From: Nocardia suismassiliense
GTDB taxonomy: Bacteria > Actinomycetota > Actinomycetes > Mycobacteriales > Mycobacteriaceae
NCBI RefSeq assembly: GCF_900269665.1
Contig: NZ_LT985361.1
Location: 540,965 to 604,964, forward strand
Length of the DNA stretch: 64,000 nucleotides
Reading direction: 5' to 3'
Position 1 is the first letter of the stretch; every line of letters starts with the position of its first letter. Position numbers and translations under genes: made by a program. Under the pieces are notes generated by a model. It searched no databases, had not been told where the DNA came from, and saw only the letters and a list, made by a program, of their open reading frames with translations. Positions 58,050-64,000 of this stretch are shown here, in pieces.

Positions 58050-60236
58050 TCACGCCGGGTTCAGGGTCACCGGGACACCGTTGAAGACCGCGTTGCCGGA
58101 GGGCACGTCGACCACCGAATCATCGGTCAGCACATTGGCATTGACACCCGCGTGTGCCCGCGCGACCGTCTGCGTGCTGTCGGTGTGGCCCCAGCCGTGC
58201 GGCAGGCTCACCACGCCGGGCATGATCGTCTCGGTCGGCTCCAGCGGCACCGTCAGCGTGCCCGCCGCCGACTTCACCACCGCGTGCTCGCCGAGCCCGA
58301 GCCGCGCCACATCGGCCGGATTGATATGCAGCGTGCAGCGATTCGACCCGCTCACCAGCTGGCCGATGTTGTGCATCCAGCTGTTGTTGGACCGCAGCTG
58401 CCGGCGCCCGATCAGCACCACGTCCGGCGCGGTGTCGGCCAGCCTGGCCCGCATCCTGGCCACGTCGTCGAGCAGCTGCGGCGGGGCGAGGTCCACCTTC
58501 TTCGACTCGGTGCGCAGCACGCCGGGCAGCTTCGGCCGCAACGGCCCGAGGTCGATGCCGTGCGGATTGTCGAGCAGCACTTGCAGATTCAGCGTGCCGC
58601 CGTTCCATTCGCCGTACGGCCCGAGGCGAAGCATCAGGTCGAGACGCTGCTCGGTGGTGTCGTTGCCGACCAATTCACCGCGCCGGTCCGCCATTCCGGC
58701 TTTCTGCAGCATGCCCGCCATGATCAGTTCGTCCACCCCGGTGAGCGGGTCCACCCCGTCGGCGCCCTCGTGCGGCATGCCCGAGACCGCCGCGGCCAGG
58801 CGCGCCAGCACCCCCGACTCCGACGGGCGATCGCCGAGCGGCACCAACGGCCGGGAGTAGCGGGCGTAGTTGTGCACCGCGAACTGCAGCAGGGCGAAGT
58901 CGTAGTGCGGTGACTGCACCGGGCGCGGCGGCGGCAGGATCACGTCGGCGTGCCTGGTGGTTTCGTTGCGGTAGCGGTCCACGCTGACCATGAAGTCGAG
59001 CTGGGCGAAGGCGGCGTCCAGCCGGGCGCCGCTCGGCGCGGAGAGCACCGGGTTGCCCGCGACCGTCACCAGCGCGCGGATCTGCCCCTCGCCCGGGGTG
59101 AGGATCTCGTCGGCCAGCGTCGCGACCGGCAGTTCACCCATCGCCTCGGGCAGCCCGCGCACCCGGCTGGCCCAGCGGCCGAGCCGGAACGGCCTGCTGC
59201 GCGAGATACTGCCCGCCGCCGCGGTGGCGAACATCGCCCCGCCCGGCGAGTCCAGGTTGCCGGTCAACGCGTTGATCGCATCGACGAGCCACTGGGTGAT
59301 GGTGCCGAACTCCGCTGTGCAGGTGCCGATCCTGGCGTACACCGCCGCGGTCGGCGCGGCCGCGAGCTCGCGCGCGAGGCGGATCACCGTCGCCGCGGGC
59401 ACCCCGGTGCGTACCGCCACCGAGTCCGGGCTGAAGGCCGCTGCGGCCGTGCGCAGTTCGTCGAGCCCGGCGACCTCGACCCGCAGGTCGGTGAGCTGCT
59501 CGGCGAACAGCGTGTGCACGATGCCGAACAGCAGGTACGCGTCGCTGCCCGGCCGGATGAACAGATGCTCGTCGGCCAGCTTCGCGGTACGGGTGACCCG
59601 CGGGTCCACCACCACGAACCGGCCGCCGCGGCGCTGCAACGCCTTCAACCGCCCGGGGAAATCCGGTGCGGTGCACAGTGACCCGTTCGACTCCAGCGGA
59701 TTCGCGCCGAGCATCAGCAGGTAGTCGGTGCGATCCAGATCCGGGACCGGCACCGTGAGCGGATCGCCGAACATCAGCCCGCTGGCCACCTGCTTGGGCA
59801 TCTGGTCGGCGGTACTCGCCGAGAAAAGGTTTTTGGTACTCAATGCGCGCAGCAGCACGGGTACATAGAGCGCCCCAGCGACGGTGTGTGCGTTCGGGTT
59901 GCCCAAATAGGCTGCCGCCGCCTGTTTTCCGTGTTCGGCGACCACCGCGGGAAAGCGTTCCGCGATCAGATCGAAGGCCTCGTTCCACGAGGCGGTGCGC
60001 CACGTATCGGTGGCCCGGTCGCGAATCATCGGCTCGGTCACCCGATCCGGGTCCTCGTCGAGATGGCCGAAGCTCGCCCCCTTGGGGCAGATGAATCCCT
60101 TGCTGAAGGGGTCCTGCTTGTCGCCGCGGACCGAGGTCACATGATCATCGGAATCGAGGGTGAGTTCGAGTCCGCACACCGCCTCGCAGAGCGGGCAGGT
60201 GCGCAACAGGTTGCGTGAATCAGTGATCGAGGCCAT
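58050..60236 (-). CDS. Molybdopterin-dependent oxidoreductase, formate dehydrogenase/nitrate reductase superfamily
   Basis: 728 aa. ATG 60236 (MASITDSRNLLRTC) is chosen over 60278; no signal peptide, so it is cytosolic. The N-terminal 4Fe-4S cluster ligands are visible in CPLCEAVC and the following FICPKG. Molybdopterin-binding parts include GNPNAHTVAG, ANPLESNG, VVVDPRVTRTAKLADEHLF and RIGTCTAEFGT. The C-terminal dinucleotide-binding domain has LHINPADVARLGL and SLPHGWGH. No other subunit is encoded next to it, so it may act alone or with a distant partner. The substrate is unknown; it is the type often annotated as an assimilatory or putative formate dehydrogenase. Confidence 0.9.
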   Translation of the reverse strand: MASITDSRNLLRTCPLCEAVCGLELTLDSDDHVTSVRGDKQDPFSKGFICPKGASFGHLDEDPDRVTEPMIRDRATDTWRTASWNEAFDLIAERFPAVVAEHGKQAAAAYLGNPNAHTVAGALYVPVLLRALSTKNLFSASTADQMPKQVASGLMFGDPLTVPVPDLDRTDYLLMLGANPLESNGSLCTAPDFPGRLKALQRRGGRFVVVDPRVTRTAKLADEHLFIRPGSDAYLLFGIVHTLFAEQLTDLRVEVAGLDELRTAAAAFSPDSVAVRTGVPAATVIRLARELAAAPTAAVYARIGTCTAEFGTITQWLVDAINALTGNLDSPGGAMFATAAAGSISRSRPFRLGRWASRVRGLPEAMGELPVATLADEILTPGEGQIRALVTVAGNPVLSAPSGARLDAAFAQLDFMVSVDRYRNETTRHADVILPPPRPVQSPHYDFALLQFAVHNYARYSRPLVPLGDRPSESGVLARLAAAVSGMPHEGADGVDPLTGVDELIMAGMLQKAGMADRRGELVGNDTTEQRLDLMLRLGPYGEWNGGTLNLQVLLDNPHGIDLGPLRPKLPGVLRTESKKVDLAPPQLLDDVARMRARLADTAPDVVLIGRRQLRSNNSWMHNIGQLVSGSNRCTLHINPADVARLGLGEHAVVKSAAGTLTVPLEPTETIMPGVVSLPHGWGHTDSTQTVARAHAGVNANVLTDDSVVDVPSGNAVFNGVPVTLNPA

Positions 60237-60500
60237 GCCACATCCTCCCGCGCTGTCGCCGGTCTGCAAAGAGAACACGGGATATGCGACGCGGGTGGCG
60301 GCTACAACGACCGATACCCGCTACCTCGACTTCGCACATCGAAGACATGGTGCGGGTGTCCAGGGGCGGCGACGGCACCCCTCGTATCGACCGAGCGACT
60401 GCTGGAAGCAGAACGACCGATACCGGAGCGCCGGGGCTGTCGACGCGAATCGGATATCGGTCGTAGTGGCCGGGGGGTCACCCGGCCGTCGTTCAAACCT

Positions 60501-60995
60501 CTAGCAGGCGACGCTGGTGAGCTGATCGCGCTTCTGCGCGGTCGCGGCCCGGACGGCGGCGCTGATCGCGACCACCGGCGGAACCCAGCGGGCCTCGCCC
60601 GGGGCGACACCCCAGCAGGCCGAACCGGCCAGCAGGTGGGTCGGCGGCAGCGGGACGGTCGCGCCGTCGGTGTGCACGATGGCACCCGCGGCGGTCAGCG
60701 CCTCGAGCGCCATGGCGGCCTTGCGGACGCCGGTGACCAGGTGGATCTCGCGACGCTCCGCGCCGGGCAGTTCGATGACCGGGCCGGAAAGGTTGTTCGC
60801 CCGCAAAAAGCGGCGAACCTCGCCGGCCAGCTCGCCGCTGACCTCGATGGCCGAAAGGTCGTCATCGGTGATCAGGCAGAGACCGTTGGCCGTTTCTGCG
60901 ACCGTCCATCCGCGCTGGGTGTAGTCCTGCGCAGCGGCGGTCATAGCGGCCGCCGAGACGGAAGTCGGAAACGTGGTGCGCACTGTTCTCTCCAT
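60501..60995 (-). CDS. Unrecognised actinobacterial protein, 164 aa
   Basis: No family recognised with confidence. The ATG start at 60995 or a GTG at 60983 (MRTTFPTSVSAAAM) are both possible; GGAGAG lies close to the latter. The sequence has an alternating helix-strand pattern (AAAQDYTQRGWTVAET, LCLITDDDLSAIEVS) and a C-terminal HLLAGSACWGVAPGEARWVPP region. It is not a membrane or secreted protein. It lies upstream of the molybdopterin oxidoreductase on the same strand, separated by 264 bases. Confidence 0.7.
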   Translation of the reverse strand: MERTVRTTFPTSVSAAAMTAAAQDYTQRGWTVAETANGLCLITDDDLSAIEVSGELAGEVRRFLRANNLSGPVIELPGAERREIHLVTGVRKAAMALEALTAAGAIVHTDGATVPLPPTHLLAGSACWGVAPGEARWVPPVVAISAAVRAATAQKRDQLTSVAC

Positions 60996-61296
60996 TCCCC
61001 GGTAGATCTGGGTCCTGCATTCATGGGTCGTATCGGTGCCAGCTGTCCGCAGCGTTACGCGATCTTCGAAACTTCTTTGCCAGTGTTGGCTACGTCTCTT
61101 TCAGGTGCCCTTGAAAGCAAATTGCTATGACGTTGCTCGAACTTCGCAAATTTTGTTGCCCCCCGGCTACTTTGAGTCGCTGACCTGTCCTTTCGCTGTG
61201 CCATTACTGCGAGACCGCTGAGGATGATGGGACTGATGTGGTCTGCGCTACTTCTCCGGCTGGCTCGGATGTCGGATTGCAGGGAGGATTCCGACC
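60996..61296. other. Divergent intergenic region
   Basis: 301 bases between two divergent genes, more AT-rich than its surroundings around 61100-61160. A dyad CTTTCA-8-TGAAAG (61098-61117) is present. GGAGG lies just before the ATG at 61297. No gene seen. Confidence 0.45.
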
Positions 61297-61872
61297 ATGA
61301 GCGATGAGTCCACCGGCGCGGGCAAGGGGACCGAGCCGCCCGACCCGGAAGGGTACGAAGCCGAATCGCGGTGGATCACTTGGAAAGCATCAGCGGCCCG
61401 CCGGTTCTCCCGCGCCGCTGTCATCGAGGAGGAGCAACCGGCCGAGCCGTTCGAGAGCCCGCGCGCCTTCGGCCAGTGGAGTGTCGAGGCGGCGCGTGGC
61501 TTGCTCGATGTGCAGTTCCGGCGGCCCGCCACACGAACGCTGCTGCCGCTGGCCTACATCCTCGGTCTGGTGTTCGCCTGCGCCGTTCCGATCGCGCTGA
61601 CAGTACTCATGTGGCGGGTCTCCGCGGTGCTGGGGGTGCTCGCCGCGGTGATCGGAATTCCGTTGGGGCTGACCATCGCGGCCGCGGTGCGCCTGATGCT
61701 GGAGTTCCTGGTGAACGCCTCCCGATTGGCGACCAGGGTGGAGCACATCAGCGAGCTGGCCGACGATTTGTTCCAGGCGCTGTCCGACGTCGCCGAACCG
61801 GTCAATCAGCTCTCCGAAGACGTTCGCGCCGTGCAGTTCTGGCGCTTCCGCAAGGGCGGCTCGCGCAGGTAG
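61297..61872 (+). CDS. Membrane protein with DUF4282-like domain
   Basis: 191 aa with a strong ribosome site GGAGG before the ATG. A polar, acidic N-terminus (residues 1-60) leads to a conserved GLLDVQFRRPATRTLLPLAY segment at a membrane boundary, then two hydrophobic segments (about 88-110 and 112-135). A C-terminal helix (VNASRLATRVEHISELADDL) follows. The pattern fits DUF4282, a family of unknown function. No operon partner is evident. Confidence 0.8.
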   Translation: MSDESTGAGKGTEPPDPEGYEAESRWITWKASAARRFSRAAVIEEEQPAEPFESPRAFGQWSVEAARGLLDVQFRRPATRTLLPLAYILGLVFACAVPIALTVLMWRVSAVLGVLAAVIGIPLGLTIAAAVRLMLEFLVNASRLATRVEHISELADDLFQALSDVAEPVNQLSEDVRAVQFWRFRKGGSRR

Positions 61873-62086
61873 ACGCGTCGAATCGCGCCCGGCGCAGGGT
61901 GTTTGGCGTTGTTTTGCCACCGGCCTAGCTGCGACACCCATCGTGACCTTTGTCCGTTTTGCTGTGAAACAATGCTGTTTGGATGCCGATGTTCCGACGA
62001 CAGCATCTGGTAGGGATGGTCACAATGGCGAACTCGTGAGGGGTTCGGCAGTGCGGCCGGCGCACGGCAACGAGGGGGGAACAACT

Positions 62087-62968
62087 ATGGCTTTACCGCA
62101 GGGGACCACTGGATCGACGATGCCGCGGCGTCAGCTGGGGCGGCACTTACGTGATCTGCGCAATCGCGCCCGGATGACCACCAGGACGGCGGCTCAGCAG
62201 CTGGAATGGTCGGAGGCCAAGATCTGGCGGATCGAGACGGGCCAAACCTCTTTGCGCAGCCTCGATGTCGAGGCGATGTGCAAGGTCTACGGCGCACCGT
62301 CCGATCTGATCGGTCCGCTCACCGCCTTGGCGCGGGAGACCAAGGCGCGGGGGTGGTGGACCGCCTACGGTGACGTCATCGCCGAGGGTTTCGAGGTCTA
62401 CATCGGCCTCGAGGAGGCCGCCTCCCGGCTGTCGACCTACGAGAACGAGCTGGTGCCCGGCCTGTTGCAGACCGAGGCGTACACGCGGGCGATGCTGGCC
62501 GCCGCGCGTCCCGACATGTCCGCGAGCGAGATCGATCGCCGGGTGCAGTTGCGAATGGCCCGGCAGGCCTTGGTCACCCGGGTCGACGCGCCGTTGCAGC
62601 TCGACGCGGTGATCAGCGAAAGTGTGCTGTGGCGCCGCATCGGCGGGGCCGAGGTGGCGGCCGGGCAGCTGGCGCACCTGCGGCAGATGTGCGACCTGCC
62701 CAACGTGCGAATCCGGGTGGTGCCACCGGATTCCGGCTACCACGAGGGCATGGACTCGGGCCGGTTCGTCATGCTCGAATTCCCCGAGTTGCGCGTCGGT
62801 GAGCAGCCCGAGCCGCCGGTGGTCTACGTCGAGGCGTTCACCGGACCGGTCTACCTGGACAAGGAGAACGACATCGACCGGTACCGAAGGGCTTTCGCGA
62901 GCCTGGGGGTGGTGGCGGTGGACGCACGCGACGGCATCGAAGCGGCGCGTGAGAGCTGCGCTGTCTGA
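62087..62968 (+). CDS. XRE-type helix-turn-helix regulator with DUF5753-like domain
   Basis: 293 aa. ATG 62087 follows GAGGGGGGAACA; longer versions are unlikely. The N-terminal helix-turn-helix (LGRHLRDLRNRARMTTRTAA through EWSEAKIWRIETGQ) covers residues 16-60. The C-terminal region (ARGWWTAYGDVIAEGFEVYI, YENELVPGLLQTEAYTRAML, and SESVLWRRIGG) is the DUF5753 pattern found in many actinobacterial regulators. These often sit beside a small DUF397 gene, but none is visible in the few bases downstream. Target genes are unknown. Confidence 0.92.
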   Translation: MALPQGTTGSTMPRRQLGRHLRDLRNRARMTTRTAAQQLEWSEAKIWRIETGQTSLRSLDVEAMCKVYGAPSDLIGPLTALARETKARGWWTAYGDVIAEGFEVYIGLEEAASRLSTYENELVPGLLQTEAYTRAMLAAARPDMSASEIDRRVQLRMARQALVTRVDAPLQLDAVISESVLWRRIGGAEVAAGQLAHLRQMCDLPNVRIRVVPPDSGYHEGMDSGRFVMLEFPELRVGEQPEPPVVYVEAFTGPVYLDKENDIDRYRRAFASLGVVAVDARDGIEAARESCAV

Positions 62969-63001
62969 AGTTCGTTGTGCCTCAGCAATTTCGGCTGGGT
63001 C

Positions 63002-63427
63002 TCAGCACTTTCGACCGGGCGAGCGCCAGGTGTCGCTCAGCACCGCGCGGTGGGTGGGCAGTGCCTGCTCGTATACCTCGCGGCCCTTCTCGGTGAGGCA
63101 GACGAACACGGCGCGCCGGTCCTCGGGGCACATGGTGCGGGAGACCAGGCCGTCGCGTTCCAGCCGGGCCACGGCACGCGAGAGCGCGCTTTGGCTCAGG
63201 TAGATGTCGTTGGCCAGGTCGCTCATTCGATAGTCGCCACAGTTGGCGTCGACCAGCCGGTCCAGCGTCTCGAACTCGCTCAATCCGATCTGATGCTGGC
63301 CCTGTAGCGCTTTTTCCAGTGCGCAACTCACCGCCGCATGCCGGTCGAGCAGCTCTCGCCACTCGCCAACCAGCCCGGTCGGCGCGACGGTGCGCCGGGC
63401 TGTCTCGATTGCCGACGGGTTCGACAT
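63002..63427 (-). CDS. MarR-family transcriptional regulator
   Basis: 141 aa winged-helix repressor, with recognition region ANDIYLSQSALSRAVARLER and wing EDRRAVFVCLTEKG. It is divergent from an MFS transporter gene across 85 bases that contain a perfect 10-6-10 inverted repeat. This is the standard arrangement for a MarR repressor controlling its own gene and an efflux pump. Different from the MarR at 11 kb in length and sequence. Confidence 0.93.
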   Translation of the reverse strand: MSNPSAIETARRTVAPTGLVGEWRELLDRHAAVSCALEKALQGQHQIGLSEFETLDRLVDANCGDYRMSDLANDIYLSQSALSRAVARLERDGLVSRTMCPEDRRAVFVCLTEKGREVYEQALPTHRAVLSDTWRSPGRKC

Positions 63428-63464
63428 GGCCCCATCCTAGTGGTCCTCCGGTATTCATGCAACT

Positions 63465-63490
63465 GCATTAAATGTGTTGGCATTTAATGC
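63465..63490. promoter_or_regulatory. MarR operator candidate, 10-6-10 inverted repeat
   Basis: Arms GCATTAAATG (63465-63474) and CATTTAATGC (63481-63490), spacer TGTTGG, perfect. Located 38 bases from the marR start and 22 from the MFS start, suited to repress both. Confidence 0.8.
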
Positions 63491-63512
63491 GTGCGCATGT
63501 AACGTACCCCGC

Positions 63513-64000
63513 ATGACTTCACCGGCAACCCCGGCGGCCGCCTCCGCGACCGACGCGAATGTATGGACTACCCGGCTTTGGGGCATGCTGATCACGCTGT
63601 GCATCGTGCTGTTCCTCGATGGCCTCGACGTCTCGATGATCGGCGTGGCACTGCCGTCCATCGGCAATGAATTGGATCTCTCGACCTCCACCCTGCAGTG
63701 GCTGGTCAGCGGCTACATCCTCGGCTACGGCGGCCTGCTGCTGCTCGGTGGACGCACCGCCGACCTGTTCGGGCGCCGCAAGGTCTTCCTGATCGCACTG
63801 GCCGTCTTCGCCGTCGCCTCGCTGGCCGGTGGCCTGGTCAGCTCCGGACCGCTGCTCATCCTCACCCGATTCATCAAGGGCCTGGCCGCCGCGTTCACCG
63901 CGCCGACCGGACTGTCGATCATCACCACCAACTTCGCCGAGGGCCCGGCCCGTAACAAGGCGCTGTCCATCTACACCGTGTTCGGCGCGGGCGGCTACTC
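63513..64000 (+). CDS. MFS transporter, EmrB/QacA-type (3' end cut by window)
   Basis: Translated directly; the frame is open to the edge (162 codons). After a polar start (MTSPATPAAASATDANVW) the first helix contains CIVLFLDGLDVSMIGVALPS, the typical D1 motif of 14-helix drug transporters. The A-type loop motif GGRTADLFGRRKVFLI follows the second helix. It is likely a drug/proton antiporter regulated by the divergent MarR. Confidence 0.9.
   Translation, partial: MTSPATPAAASATDANVWTTRLWGMLITLCIVLFLDGLDVSMIGVALPSIGNELDLSTSTLQWLVSGYILGYGGLLLLGGRTADLFGRRKVFLIALAVFAVASLAGGLVSSGPLLILTRFIKGLAAAFTAPTGLSIITTNFAEGPARNKALSIYTVFGAGGY

Overview
The window is a high-GC actinobacterial chromosome segment carrying almost the whole arabinogalactan and mycolic-acid assembly locus. 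The gene set (glf, glfT2, a DPPR phosphatase, ubiA, aftB, several antigen-85-type mycolyltransferases, a Culp6-type cutinase, fadD32, pks13, accD4, emb genes, aftA, dprE2, dprE1) and the five tandem mycolyltransferases point to a mycolic-acid-containing member of the Mycobacteriales, most likely Nocardia. This is inferred from gene content and order; no species call can be made.

Layout. Positions 1-3.0 kb hold a minus-strand dipeptide/oligopeptide ABC operon whose ATPase runs off the left edge. 3.1-5.3 kb hold a proline-rich membrane protein and a Cof-type HAD phosphatase. 5.5-10.9 kb hold two divergent secreted wall proteins: a zinc PGRP-type amidase with a long PGQA-repeat linker and a SpoIID-like protein with a long repetitive tail; both carry LGFP modules. 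11-14.1 kb is an accessory block: MarR regulator / EamA exporter (divergent), a TipA-like MerR regulator, and a small membrane protein.

The envelope core runs from 14.3 to 57.2 kb. glf-glfT2-phosphatase-ubiA-aftB (14.3-21.0 kb) makes and extends galactan, makes decaprenylphosphoryl-phosphoribose and caps arabinan. Five mycolyltransferase genes follow (21.3-28.7 kb), the last fused to LGFP repeats. Then come a DUF732-like lipoprotein, the Culp6-like cutinase, an LLM/F420 oxidoreductase, and fadD32-pks13-accD4, the mycolic acid condensation machinery. After a cyclophilin come two convergent emb arabinosyltransferase genes, with a VapBC-type toxin-antitoxin pair and a previously unlisted 53-codon antitoxin paralogue between them. 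A GT-C-like membrane protein, aftA, and the dprE1-dprE2 epimerase operon follow on the minus strand, with gtrA divergent from dprE1.

The right flank (57.2-64 kb) holds an FMN-binding split-barrel protein, a molybdopterin oxidoreductase, a small unrecognised protein, a membrane protein, an XRE regulator with a DUF5753-like domain, and a MarR/MFS divergent pair cut by the right edge.

The most notable signals are the LGFP modules shared by three wall enzymes, a dispersed intergenic repeat present three times at operon junctions, the orphan antitoxin next to VapBC, a motif shared by the MarR operator region and a distant promoter, paired GTCACA sites upstream of the amidase, and two interleaved hairpins at 10972-11040. 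No rRNA, tRNA, CRISPR array or insertion sequence was recognised.
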